Shown here piece after piece: positions 26,415 through 34,498 of a DNA stretch of 64,000 nt. The stretch spans positions 62,001 through 126,000 of the forward strand of contig JALOKU010000001.1 in the NCBI GenBank assembly GCA_025456345.1, written 5' to 3'. The DNA comes from Vicinamibacterales bacterium (GTDB lineage: Bacteria; Acidobacteriota; Vicinamibacteria; Vicinamibacterales; JAKQTR01). Made by a program: the position numbers and the translations under genes. Each line of letters opens with the position of its first letter. The stretch's first letter is position 1. The notes beneath the pieces were generated by a model. That model was not told the origin of the DNA. It worked only from the letters and a program-made list of their open reading frames with translations, and ran no database searches.

Positions 26415-26615
26415 TCAGGATAGCGGGCCACCGGTTTCCCGGTGGCCCTTTTGCTTTTCAGCGGCGGGCTTCGTGCGCCCGGCGTCCTGCAACGCCCGGC
26501 GCAGCAGGAACTCGATCTGCGCGTTCAGGCTGCGCAGCTCGTCGTTGGCCCACCGCTGCAGCGCCTCGTGCAGATCGGGGTCCACCCGGAGGAGGAAGGG
26601 TTTTCGTTCGGCCAC
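26415..26615 (-). CDS. Ribbon-helix-helix (Arc/CopG-like) protein beside SPFH gene
   Basis: 66 residues, GTG start. [19 protein letters not shown] then [13 protein letters not shown] is the beta-strand/helix/helix outline of Arc-type DNA-binding proteins, followed by a short basic tail. It starts 7 bases after the SPFH stop. RHH genes next to SPFH genes recur in other bacteria as far as I recall; the role is unclear (local repressor or accessory protein). Its last codons overlap the terminator of the convergent gene. No toxin gene is adjacent. Confidence 0.75.
   Translation of the reverse strand: MAERKPFLLRVDPDLHEALQRWANDELRSLNAQIEFLLRRALQDAGRTKPAAEKQKGHRETGGPLS
26425..26458 (+). terminator. 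Intrinsic terminator of the sigma/anti-sigma/TlpA/small-protein cluster
   Basis: GGGCCACCGG, loop TTTC, CCGGTGGCCC, then TTTTGCTTTT. A perfect 10-bp stem with a T tract, the clearest intrinsic terminator in the window. It lies inside the 3' end of the convergent RHH gene. Confidence 0.9.
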
Positions 26616-26622
26616 GTCCGAC

Positions 26623-27495
26623 CTACTGGTACAACGAGCCCGTGTTGACCACTGGCTGGGCGGCCCGTTCGCCGCACAACACCACCAGCAGGTTGCTCAC
26701 CATCGCCGCCTTCCGTTCCTCGTCGAGGTGGACGATGCCTTTCTGGTTCAGCCGCTCGAGCGCCATCTCGACCATGCCGACGGCGCCCTCGACAATGCGG
26801 GTGCGTGCCGCGATGATGGCCGACGCCTGCTGGCGCTGGAGCATCACGGCGGCGATTTCGGGCGCGTACGCCAGGTGGCTGATGCGCGCCTCAATCGTCT
26901 CGACGCCGGCTTTCGCCAGACGGTCCTGGATCTCGGCCTTCAGGTGCGCGGCGACCTCGGCGGTGTTGCCTCGCAACGACATCTGGTTTTCCACGTGCGC
27001 GTCATAGGCGTAGCTGGTCGACAGGTTGCGCAGCGCGGCCTCGCTCTGCACGTGGACGTAGTTGTTGTAGTCGTCGACCTCGAAGCAGGCCTCGGCGGTT
27101 TCCACGACCTTCCAGACGACGACGGCCGCGATTTCAATCGGGTTGGCCTCGCGGTCGTTCACCTTCAGCCGCGAGGTTTCGAAGTTCCGGATGCGCTGCG
27201 AAATGCGGCGCTTGCTGTAGAACGGGTTGGCCCAGCGCAGGCCAGAGGCTTTGACGGTGCCCACGTACTTGCCGAAAATCTGCAGGACCTTCGCTTCGTT
27301 CGGGTTCACGAGGAAGAACCCCGCCCAGCCGAAGACATCGAGGGCGAAGACCAGGACCCAGAAGATGATCATCGGGGCGTCCTGGGGCGGCCTGACCGCC
27401 GAGATGAAGCCGAGGACGGCGACAACTCCCAGCGCAAGGAGCACGGGCAGCATCACCCAGCCGGACAGCGCGCGTTTCTCGAGTTCTCGGACCAT
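26623..27495 (-). CDS. SPFH/band-7 domain membrane protein
   Basis: 290 residues from an ATG with AGGAGGG 6 bases upstream. Two N-terminal membrane segments (about residues 10-34 and 40-62), then an SPFH domain ([20 protein letters not shown] to [13 protein letters not shown]), then a short coiled coil. SPFH proteins form large membrane rings and scaffold microdomains or protease complexes. The C-terminal [26 protein letters not shown] is typical of the subgroup paired with small RHH proteins. Expressed with the RHH gene. Confidence 0.9.
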   Translation of the reverse strand: MVRELEKRALSGWVMLPVLLALGVVAVLGFISAVRPPQDAPMIIFWVLVFALDVFGWAGFFLVNPNEAKVLQIFGKYVGTVKASGLRWANPFYSKRRISQRIRNFETSRLKVNDREANPIEIAAVVVWKVVETAEACFEVDDYNNYVHVQSEAALRNLSTSYAYDAHVENQMSLRGNTAEVAAHLKAEIQDRLAKAGVETIEARISHLAYAPEIAAVMLQRQQASAIIAARTRIVEGAVGMVEMALERLNQKGIVHLDEERKAAMVSNLLVVLCGERAAQPVVNTGSLYQ

Positions 27496-27666
27496 GTGGA
27501 CCCTCCTTCTATGCTTTCGAAATGATATCACTATGAAATCTTCTCGTCAAGACCCCAGTCTCGGGACCAGGTCCGCGACGCAGAAAGGACGGCCGCTCAT
27601 GGGGGCGGCAGGGGCCGTCGTCGGAGCGAGGACGACCGTGGCCCGGCCGGAGAGGGCGACAGCGGG

Positions 27667-27672
27667 TATGAT
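27667..27672 (+). promoter_or_regulatory. -10 box TATGAT, leaderless spacing
   Basis: TATGAT ends 6 bases before the GTG at 27679. The rest of the 183-base gap to the SPFH gene on the other strand holds nothing recognised. Confidence 0.45.
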
Positions 27673-27678
27673 GAGGGC

Positions 27679-28050
27679 GTGCGAGGGGCATGGCGTCGCG
27701 GGGGAGCGGCCGTTGGCTGCGTGGTGGCGCTGGCGGCCGGGCTGGCTGGCCCGGCCTGCCGGAGGATACCGCCGGAGCCGATCACCTTCACGGATCGGGC
27801 CGTCGTCGTGGAGAACCTCACGACCGACGAGTGGCAGAACGTGGAGGTCTGGCTGAACGACCACTACCGGGTGACGAAGTCACGCATGCCTCCGGGCGAA
27901 CGGTTCAGCATCCCGTTCTCGGCGTTCGTGGCGGGGTTCGGGCAGCGCTTCGACGCCGCCAGGCAGCCGATCCGCGGCATCGAGGTGGCCGCCGCGGCAC
28001 CAGGAGGGCGCGCCGTCAAACTCGTGTGGGGCACGGGGCGGCGGCGGTAG
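27679..28050 (+). CDS. Small exported protein, unknown
   Basis: 123 residues from GTG. An N-terminal hydrophobic stretch (residues 9-26) ends GLAGPAC, a weak lipobox, so it may be a lipoprotein or simply exported. The remainder has beta-strand character (AVVVENLTTDEWQNVEVWLND, RFSIPFSAFV), like a small immunoglobulin-like or carbohydrate-type domain. Not recognised. Co-directional with the next small gene after 34 bases. Confidence 0.6.
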   Translation: MRGAWRRGGAAVGCVVALAAGLAGPACRRIPPEPITFTDRAVVVENLTTDEWQNVEVWLNDHYRVTKSRMPPGERFSIPFSAFVAGFGQRFDAARQPIRGIEVAAAAPGGRAVKLVWGTGRRR

Positions 28051-28084
28051 AGTCGGGCACACGCGCGGAGCGAGGAGGACCATC

Positions 28085-28387
28085 GTGGCGAGACTGAAAT
28101 CCGAGATCGAGCTCATCTGCCCGTGCTGCGGCGCCACATTGGTCGTCGACAAGAACCTCGGCCGCGTCGTCTCGCACCAGGAACCGGTGCGCGAAGATCG
28201 GCCCGACCTCGATCACGCCGCGCAGCTGGTCGACCAGGAGCGCCAGCGGCGAGAGGCGGTCTTCCAGCAGTCGGTGGAGTCGGAGAAGACGCGCGGCGAT
28301 GCGCTGTCGCGCCGTTTCGAGGAAGCGCTCCGGCAGGCGCGCCAGGAGCCGGTCACCAAGCCGACGCGCGACTTCGACCTCGACTGA
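28085..28387 (+). CDS. Small protein with CPCC knuckle and coiled coil
   Basis: 100 residues from GTG with GAGGAGG upstream. Near the N-terminus LICPCCGATLVVD looks like half a zinc ribbon; there is no second Cys pair, so zinc would need a dimer or His31. Residues 48-90 form a charged coiled coil (RQRREAVFQQSVESEKTRGDAL). Function unknown. Confidence 0.7.
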   Translation: MARLKSEIELICPCCGATLVVDKNLGRVVSHQEPVREDRPDLDHAAQLVDQERQRREAVFQQSVESEKTRGDALSRRFEEALRQARQEPVTKPTRDFDLD

Positions 28388-28389
28388 CC

Positions 28390-29082
28390 CTACCTGGGGT
28401 GGGGAAGCTCGACGGCATAGCCCCGTCGCCTGTACTCAGGCGGAAGGGCGCTCCAGCGATCGCGCCCCGGGTAGCACACGGGCTTGCGGTCGGGATGGCG
28501 CGCCCTGAAGGCCCGGTACCATGCCCGCCATCGTTCGGCCCGCGCCCGGTTGTAGGGCAGCGCGTGGTGGGGATAGTCGATGAGCATCTGCTCGACCTTC
28601 CAGACGTTGTTCGACGAGAGCCGCCAGTTGTACGTGCCCATCTCCTTGTCGAGGTCCACGACGGCGTACGCCGTGATGCCGCCCGTCAGGTCGACGTAGG
28701 GTTCGAAGTAGCTCATGGCCAGGTCGCGGGCCGTCCGGAAGACGGGCTTGCGGCCATGCAGGCCCGGGTCCCGGGACCGGGCGACGGATCCCCACCGCCC
28801 GCGCCGCCTGTAGACGAAGAGCACGTGCTCGAGCTTGTCGATCGACTCGAAGCTCAGCACGAGCGGGGGATAGCGGTGCTGTTCGAGGATGACGGCCGCC
28901 GCGAGGGCCGCCTCGAGGCAGTGGGCGGTACCGCGGCGCACGACGTCCCGGAAGCTCCGAAGCGTTTCGCCCGCGGGCTTCGGCTCATTGTTGTACGGCA
29001 GACTGTTGAGGTACGCCTGCACGCGCGCCGGCGAGTCGAGACGGCGAATCAGATGCCACTCGGCAGGCGTGAAGGGCGTCAT
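28390..29082 (-). CDS. Transglutaminase-like protein, last gene of the ior operon
   Basis: 230 residues, no signal peptide. Cys55 in GTAHCLEAALAAA, His86 in DKLEHVLFVY and Asp105 in ARSRDPG occur in the order and context of a transglutaminase-like Cys-His-Asp triad. The C-terminal 70 residues are rich in Trp, Tyr and Arg. It starts 3 bases after the acyl-CoA synthetase stop, so it is in the operon, though its link to the metabolism is obscure. Alternative: an inactive member of the fold. Confidence 0.6.
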   Translation of the reverse strand: MTPFTPAEWHLIRRLDSPARVQAYLNSLPYNNEPKPAGETLRSFRDVVRRGTAHCLEAALAAAVILEQHRYPPLVLSFESIDKLEHVLFVYRRRGRWGSVARSRDPGLHGRKPVFRTARDLAMSYFEPYVDLTGGITAYAVVDLDKEMGTYNWRLSSNNVWKVEQMLIDYPHHALPYNRARAERWRAWYRAFRARHPDRKPVCYPGRDRWSALPPEYRRRGYAVELPHPR

Positions 29083-29085
29083 CGG

Positions 29086-31335
29086 TCAGGACGCGCCGGC
29101 GCCGCGCTGCCGTTCCGCGCAGTAGACGTTCAGCAGCCGCAAGGCGCGATCGGCCGTCCGGAAGGTCGGGATTCCCGCAGCGTCGAGCGCCCGCACCATC
29201 GGGTCGTAGATGGCGCCGGCATCGACAACCACCACCCAGGGCTTGCCGCCATCGCGCTTCAGCGCGGCCAGCCTCGCGACGATGCCGCCGGGGTTCGCGA
29301 CGTCCTCGCCATGGCCGGCGCCGGGCTTCAGCGTGTTCAGGGCGGCGGTCAGCGGCACGATCCCGACCACCGCCGCGTCGTACTGATCGTCATCGAGCAG
29401 CGCCCGCACGATGTCGGCATACGCCTCGTCGCCGGTCATCGGCGTCAGGTCGATCGGATTGTGGATGTCGACGACCTTGTCGATCCGGCTGCGCACGAAG
29501 ATCGCGTCGAGCGTCCGGGCGGCGCCGGCGCCAAACGGCGGCAGCGTGAACCGCCCCAGGCTGTCGGCGATCGCCACGCACTCGAACCCGGCGTTGGATA
29601 CGGCCGCCAGCCGCCATCCCGGCACCGTCAGCCGGCCCAGACCCGAGAACAGCACGACGAGGTCCTCGAAGTCCTCGAGTGACTCGGCCACCACCACGCC
29701 CGCGCCGGCCGACAGCGCGCGCATCACCGCGTAGTCGCCTGCGATCGACGCCGTGTGGCTGGCCGACGCCAGGGCCCCGGCCGGCGTCCGGCCGGCCTTG
29801 TAGAGGATGACCGTGCGGCCCTGCGTCGTGATCGCGCGCGCCGCCTCGAGGAAGCGCAGGCCGTCGAGCGGCCTGAACCCCTCCACGTAGACGGCGAACA
29901 CGTCGATCCCGCTGTCGTCCTTCAGGTACGTGAGGTAGTCGCCGACGGTCAGATCCATCTGGTTGCCCAGCGTGACCGAGTACTTCGGATTGACCGTGCT
30001 GAGCTTGCTGGCCTTCGACACCGCGAACGCGCCGCTCTGGGACACGACGGCAAGGCGGGACGGCTCGCCGCCCGGCACCGGGAGCTTGTACTCCGGGATG
30101 AACGTGGTGTCGTAGCGGCCGGGCACGGACCGGATGCCCAGACAGTTGCCGCCGTTGATGAGGGGGCCACCCCACGCGCTGCGCCTCGACTGCGCGAGCG
30201 CCGCGTGCATCCGGGCGACGATCGCCTCGCTGCCGGCTTTCTCCTCGAGGCCGCCCGGAATCAGGACGACGCTCTCGGCCTTTTCGCGCTCGATGATGTC
30301 CACCAGCGCCGCCGACGCCTGCGCGGCATCGACGCACAGCACGAACAGATCGACGCGGTCCGGGATCGACGCGATGTCAGGCACGCACCGGCATCCCTCG
30401 ATCTCCGCGGTCCCGCTCTTGACGATCAGGATGCGATCGCGCGCGAAGCCCTCGCGCAGCAGGTTGTTGACGATGATGTGACCGGGATTCATGCGCTCGG
30501 ACACACCCATGATGGCGGCCGAGCGCGGCTCGAGCAGCCGTGCGAGCTTGGCGAGAGGCCTTGCCGCGAGCCCGCTGCCGCCCGCCGGCTCGCGCCGGAG
30601 CTTCAGCAGAACGTCGAGGGCGACCACCCGGCCGTCATTGGCGACGACGAACGGATTGACCTCGAACTCCGCGATGCGGGGCCCGACGGCGCGCCCGAGC
30701 TCCAGGAACGCGGCGGCCAGATCCGCGATCCGGCCGAGCGGCAGCAACGGGGCCTGCCCGCGCATCGATCGCGTGGCCAGCTGCACGACCGCGACCTGCT
30801 GCAGCGCCGCCTCGACCAGGATGGGGTCGGCCAGCGTGGGCGCGAACAGCGCCACGTCCTGGCCCGGGCGGAACGCCTTCGCCAGAAACTCGGTATAGAT
30901 GCCGCCCGCCCCGACGGTCACCACGGGTCCGACGTCGTCGGTCCACCTGAGGCCAACGAGCCACTCCCGCCCGAGCGCCGGCGAGTAGGGCACGAACTCG
31001 TTGATCGTGTAGCCGACGACGGCCTGCGTTCCGAGCGCGCCATCCATCCGCGCGATGGCCGCGGCCACCGCCTCGCGGGTCTTCTCGACGATCGCGACGC
31101 CGCCGACGTCGCTCTTGTGGAGAATCTGCGGCGACACCACTTTCACGACGGCCTTCGCGCCAGGGAGGCCGGCGAGCAGGTCCGCGTCGATCTGAGCCGT
31201 GCGGGCCACGAACAGGAAGGCGGGCACGGGGAGGCCGAGCGCCGCGAGCACCTGAAGGCCCTCCGTGTCGAGCAGGACATCCCGCCCGTCCTGGAGGGCA
31301 CGGTCGAAGATGGCGTTGATGGCCGTGAGGTTCAT
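29086..31335 (-). CDS. ADP-forming acyl-CoA synthetase (beta-alpha fusion)
   Basis: 749 residues. Acyl-CoA + ADP + Pi gives acid + CoA + ATP. N-terminal ATP-grasp half (residues 1-250, with VVKVVSPQILHKSDVGGV and EVNPFVV), then a CoA-binding Rossmann domain (from ARLLEPRSAAIMGVSE), then ligase-CoA domains. The phosphorylated His lies in ASHTASIAG (His527). Archaeal aryl-/acetyl-CoA synthetases of this type harvest ATP from acyl-CoA made by ferredoxin oxidoreductases. Here it follows iorA-iorB by 12 bases, so indoleacetyl-, phenylacetyl- or similar aryl-CoA are likely substrates. Confidence 0.92.
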   Translation of the reverse strand: MNLTAINAIFDRALQDGRDVLLDTEGLQVLAALGLPVPAFLFVARTAQIDADLLAGLPGAKAVVKVVSPQILHKSDVGGVAIVEKTREAVAAAIARMDGALGTQAVVGYTINEFVPYSPALGREWLVGLRWTDDVGPVVTVGAGGIYTEFLAKAFRPGQDVALFAPTLADPILVEAALQQVAVVQLATRSMRGQAPLLPLGRIADLAAAFLELGRAVGPRIAEFEVNPFVVANDGRVVALDVLLKLRREPAGGSGLAARPLAKLARLLEPRSAAIMGVSERMNPGHIIVNNLLREGFARDRILIVKSGTAEIEGCRCVPDIASIPDRVDLFVLCVDAAQASAALVDIIEREKAESVVLIPGGLEEKAGSEAIVARMHAALAQSRRSAWGGPLINGGNCLGIRSVPGRYDTTFIPEYKLPVPGGEPSRLAVVSQSGAFAVSKASKLSTVNPKYSVTLGNQMDLTVGDYLTYLKDDSGIDVFAVYVEGFRPLDGLRFLEAARAITTQGRTVILYKAGRTPAGALASASHTASIAGDYAVMRALSAGAGVVVAESLEDFEDLVVLFSGLGRLTVPGWRLAAVSNAGFECVAIADSLGRFTLPPFGAGAARTLDAIFVRSRIDKVVDIHNPIDLTPMTGDEAYADIVRALLDDDQYDAAVVGIVPLTAALNTLKPGAGHGEDVANPGGIVARLAALKRDGGKPWVVVVDAGAIYDPMVRALDAAGIPTFRTADRALRLLNVYCAERQRGAGAS

Positions 31336-31347
31336 GGGTCGCCGTCT

Positions 31348-31923
31348 TCACTCGGAAGCCGCGGCGCGTCCGGCGTGAAGCGCCTTCAGATTGGTCTCGA
31401 CGACCTTCGCGCCCTTGCCGGCGAAGATCGTCTGCACGAAGCGCTCGAGGGTCTCGAACCGGACTGGCAGGAGCGGCGACGCCGCGCCGACCATCACCAT
31501 GTTGGTCGCCCGCGCGGAGCCGGCCTTTCTGGCCAGCGACTCCGCGTCGATGGTCAGGGCGTGCGGCAGGCCGCGGACGTGCGCCAGCACCTCGTCGAGG
31601 GGCGGATAGTCCGCGATGTTGGCCACCGGGTTGGTTGCGGTGATCACGGTCCCGTCGGCCGACAGGAATTCGAGATACCGCAGGCTTTCGAGCGGCTCCA
31701 TGCTGAGGATGAGGGACGCCGATCCCCGCGGAATGAGGTCGCTCGCAATCGGGCGGTCCGACAGGCGCAGGTTCGCGAGCACCGCGCCTCCGCGCTGCGA
31801 CATGCCGTGGACCTCGGACTGCTTCACCGCCAGCCCTTCCTGCATGGCGCTCGACGCGATAATCGCCGAGACCGACAGCACGCCCTGGCCCCCGACGCCT
31901 GCGAGGATGATGTCGAACTTCAT
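31348..31923 (-). CDS. iorB: Indolepyruvate oxidoreductase beta subunit
   Basis: 191 residues, the gamma-domain partner of the 2-oxoacid:ferredoxin oxidoreductase. DIILAGVGGQGVLSVSAI at the N-terminus is the CoA/ThDP-site signature, followed by EVHGMSQRGGAVLANLRL. Start at MKFDII by family pattern; 5 bases from the iorA stop. Works with IorA to convert aryl-pyruvates (from Trp, Phe, Tyr transamination) to aryl-acetyl-CoA. Confidence 0.93.
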   Translation of the reverse strand: MKFDIILAGVGGQGVLSVSAIIASSAMQEGLAVKQSEVHGMSQRGGAVLANLRLSDRPIASDLIPRGSASLILSMEPLESLRYLEFLSADGTVITATNPVANIADYPPLDEVLAHVRGLPHALTIDAESLARKAGSARATNMVMVGAASPLLPVRFETLERFVQTIFAGKGAKVVETNLKALHAGRAAASE

Positions 31924-31928
31924 GGTCG

Positions 31929-33548
31929 TCACTCCCGGGCCGCGGCCGCGGACTGTTCCTGCTTGGTGCGCTTCGCGGTCTCGATGCACTCGCGGACGCC
32001 GATCACGACCGACAGACCCCGGTGGTTGACCTCGCGGCGCAGGATCTCGGTGTTCCCGGCCATCCGCCGCGGGTGGGCCTCGACGACGTGCAGGTGGGCG
32101 GGCGGCACGCCGAGGCCGCGCACGACGGCCTCGAGCTCCGACGAGGACCGGAGCGTGGGCTGCCCGCCCGTCATCGCCACGGTCTTGTTGTCGAGGATGA
32201 TGAGCGTCATCGGCGTGTCGGCCGCCACGGCGTCCATCAGCGGCGTGACGCCCGAATGCAGGAACGTGCTGTCGCCGATGACGGCGACGACGGGATGGTA
32301 GCCGGCGTCGGCGGCGCCCTTGGCCATGCCCACCGACGCGCCCATGCAGACGCAGGTCTCGATGGCGTTGTAGGGCGGCAGCGCGCCCAGCGTGGAGCAG
32401 CCGATGTCGGCCGTGACAATGGCGTCGGGAAACGCCGACAGGGCGGCGGTGATCGAATGGAAGCTGTCACCGTGCGGACAGCCCGCGCACAGCTGAGGCG
32501 GCCGGTTCGGCAGCGAGAGGCCCGGCACCACCACGCCCGTTCGCGCCGGGAGGCTGAGCGCGGCCCGCACGATGTCGGGATTGAGCTCTCCGTCCGGCGG
32601 CACCGCGCCGGACTCGCGTCCCTGGATGTCCAGCTGCGCCGGGGGCACGATGCCGCGCAGCGCGCGCTCGATGTAGGGGTAGCCCTCCTCGAGCAGCAGC
32701 ACGCGCGTCAGCGGCGCTACGAAGGCGCGAATCGCCGCGGCCGGGTACGGGTACGCGCCGACGTGCAGGTGCGCGGGCCGCGCGGGCAGGTCCTCGAGGT
32801 TCTCGACGAAATAGTTGCGCGCCAGGCCGGCCGTGATCACACCGAATCCGCCGTCCGCGCCGCCCTCGGCCGTATTGAACCGCGAGGCTGCCACGTAGGC
32901 CCGGATGTCGTCGAAGCGGTCGAGCAGGGCGCGCCACTGGCGGCGCGCGTTTCCCGGCAGCAGCACCCACGCCGACGCGTGCGCGTCTCGGTGCGGCGGG
33001 TTCTCGGCGCGGGCCTCGCCCACCGTCACGATGCCGCGGCTGTGGGCCAGACGGGTCACCAGGCGGATCATCACCGGAATGTGAAAGCGCTCGGAGATGT
33101 CGAACGCCTCCCGCGTCATGTCGTACGCCTCCTGGTGCGAGGCCGGCTCGAGGCAGACCACGCGCGCGAAGTCGGCGAACACCCGGCTGTCCTGCTCGTT
33201 CTGCGAGCTGTGCATCCCCGGGTCGTCGGCCACGGCCACCACGAGGCCGCCGTTGACGGTCACCAGCGCCGAGTTCATGAACGGATCCGCCGCCACGTTC
33301 AGTCCCACGTGCTTCATGGTCACCATCGTCCGCCGGCCGGCGTAGGACACGCCGAGCGCCGCTTCGTACGCCGTCTTCTCGTTGGCGCACCACTCCGCCC
33401 TCGGCCCGCCATGCTCGCGGCGGCGCCGAATCAGGTATTCGAGGATCTCGGTCGACGGCGTGCCCGGGTAGCCGTAGGCTGCCGTCAGCCCGGCGTGAAC
33501 CGCCGCCAGGGCGACGGCTTCGTCGCCAAGCAGGACCATCTCGTTCAT
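31929..33548 (-). CDS. iorA: Indolepyruvate oxidoreductase alpha subunit lacking the ferredoxin domain
   Basis: 539 residues. Pyrimidine-binding half: LLGDEAVALAAVHAG, GYPGTPSTEI, MKHVGLNVAADPFMN, DDPGMHSSQNEQDSR. ThDP-diphosphate half: LCAGCPHGDSF, ADIGCSTLG, GDSTFLHSG, DNKTVAMTGGQ. Typical IorA (about 600-650 residues) ends with an 8Fe ferredoxin domain. Here the protein stops at RECIETAKRTKQEQSAAAARE with no CxxCxxC motif, and none is visible in other frames before iorB. Electrons must leave through another protein, or the domain is supplied in trans. Start at MNEMVL with CAGGAG 6 bases upstream. Confidence 0.92.
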   Translation of the reverse strand: MNEMVLLGDEAVALAAVHAGLTAAYGYPGTPSTEILEYLIRRRREHGGPRAEWCANEKTAYEAALGVSYAGRRTMVTMKHVGLNVAADPFMNSALVTVNGGLVVAVADDPGMHSSQNEQDSRVFADFARVVCLEPASHQEAYDMTREAFDISERFHIPVMIRLVTRLAHSRGIVTVGEARAENPPHRDAHASAWVLLPGNARRQWRALLDRFDDIRAYVAASRFNTAEGGADGGFGVITAGLARNYFVENLEDLPARPAHLHVGAYPYPAAAIRAFVAPLTRVLLLEEGYPYIERALRGIVPPAQLDIQGRESGAVPPDGELNPDIVRAALSLPARTGVVVPGLSLPNRPPQLCAGCPHGDSFHSITAALSAFPDAIVTADIGCSTLGALPPYNAIETCVCMGASVGMAKGAADAGYHPVVAVIGDSTFLHSGVTPLMDAVAADTPMTLIILDNKTVAMTGGQPTLRSSSELEAVVRGLGVPPAHLHVVEAHPRRMAGNTEILRREVNHRGLSVVIGVRECIETAKRTKQEQSAAAARE

Positions 33549-33631
33549 GTCACACTCCTGCGCCATTGCTGACGGGGGGCGTCGCAGCAGGGATTGGGCC
33601 TATCGCGGTCTCGGCTGGGGGCCGGGCGAGC

Positions 33632-34498
33632 CTACTTCACCAATGCCTGCAGGTCCCGGATGACCTCTTCCGGAACCCATTCCTTCCCATTGTATGTCCG
33701 GGCAAGCTTCCCGTCAGGATCGAGGAGGGCGGTGCGCAGGTTGTGGGTGATGTTCACCCCGCCCGGGCCCTCCCGCAGCACGCTCAATCCCAGTTTCCCG
33801 CCGAACTGGTCGACCTGGGCGCGCGGGGCCGTCACGAAGTGCCAGAGGTCGGGGTCGGCGCCTATCTCGCGGGCCTTCGCCGCCAGCCTCGCGGGCGTGT
33901 CGAACTCGGGGTCGAACGACACGGAGATCAGGCGGACGCGCTGGCCGAGCCGCGGGTCCGCCTGCAGGCCGCGCTGCACGGCCGCGAAGTGGGCGTTCAT
34001 GCGAGGGCAGTAGTCCGGGAGCGGGCAGCGGGTGTAGATGAAGGTCACCAGCGTGTACGCGCCGCGGTACGACGACAGGCGACGTGGCTTGCCGGTTTCG
34101 TCGGTGAACGTGATGTCGGGCACCGCTTCGCCGACCGGGAGGATGTCGGCCGGTGCAGGAGGCGGCGCGGAGGCCTCGCCCGGCGGACGGCTGCCGGTCT
34201 TCCGGATGGCGGTGAGGTAGGAGTCCTCGGCGGTCAGGACGAGTGTGGCGCCGATCAGGTCTCCCGGCGCGACTCCGTCGAGGAGGCGCGGGTCCTTGAT
34301 GTTGAACCACATCGTCATCGGCTCCATGAAGCCTTTGACCTCGTCGTGCTTCACCTGGATCTCCGACTTGTCCGGCTTGATGGCCAGCACCTCACCAGTC
34401 AGGGGGAACTCGCGGACCGTGGCTGGCGGCGGGGGAGCGCTGCACCCCGCCGAGCACGCGAGGAGGAGCACCATCAAGACCAGGGATGAGGATTTCAT
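33632..34498 (-). CDS. SCO1/PrrC-family copper chaperone with N-terminal CusF-like domain
   Basis: 288 residues. Lipoprotein signal (LLAC15 or SAGC19). Residues 30-100 resemble the CusF/CopC-type copper domain, with His51 and the Met cluster Met58, Met61, Met63. Residues 120-288 form the SCO thioredoxin-like domain with Cys158 and Cys164 (spacing C-x5-C, not the usual C-x3-C) and a later His in NITHNLR. SCO proteins deliver copper to cytochrome oxidase CuA. The two-domain form suggests copper is collected and delivered by one chain. ATG overlaps the hydrolase stop (ATGA). Confidence 0.88.
   Translation of the reverse strand: MKSSSLVLMVLLLACSAGCSAPPPPATVREFPLTGEVLAIKPDKSEIQVKHDEVKGFMEPMTMWFNIKDPRLLDGVAPGDLIGATLVLTAEDSYLTAIRKTGSRPPGEASAPPPAPADILPVGEAVPDITFTDETGKPRRLSSYRGAYTLVTFIYTRCPLPDYCPRMNAHFAAVQRGLQADPRLGQRVRLISVSFDPEFDTPARLAAKAREIGADPDLWHFVTAPRAQVDQFGGKLGLSVLREGPGGVNITHNLRTALLDPDGKLARTYNGKEWVPEEVIRDLQALVK

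Noticed and set aside
26415-26615. Antitoxin of a toxin-antitoxin pair
   Set aside because: The RHH fold fits, but no toxin-like small gene is adjacent; the partner is an SPFH membrane protein.
31923-31990. Frameshifted ferredoxin domain of IorA
   Set aside because: The bases after the IorA core encode no Cys-rich stretch in other frames and iorB follows in 5 bases, so the domain is absent, not broken by a frameshift.
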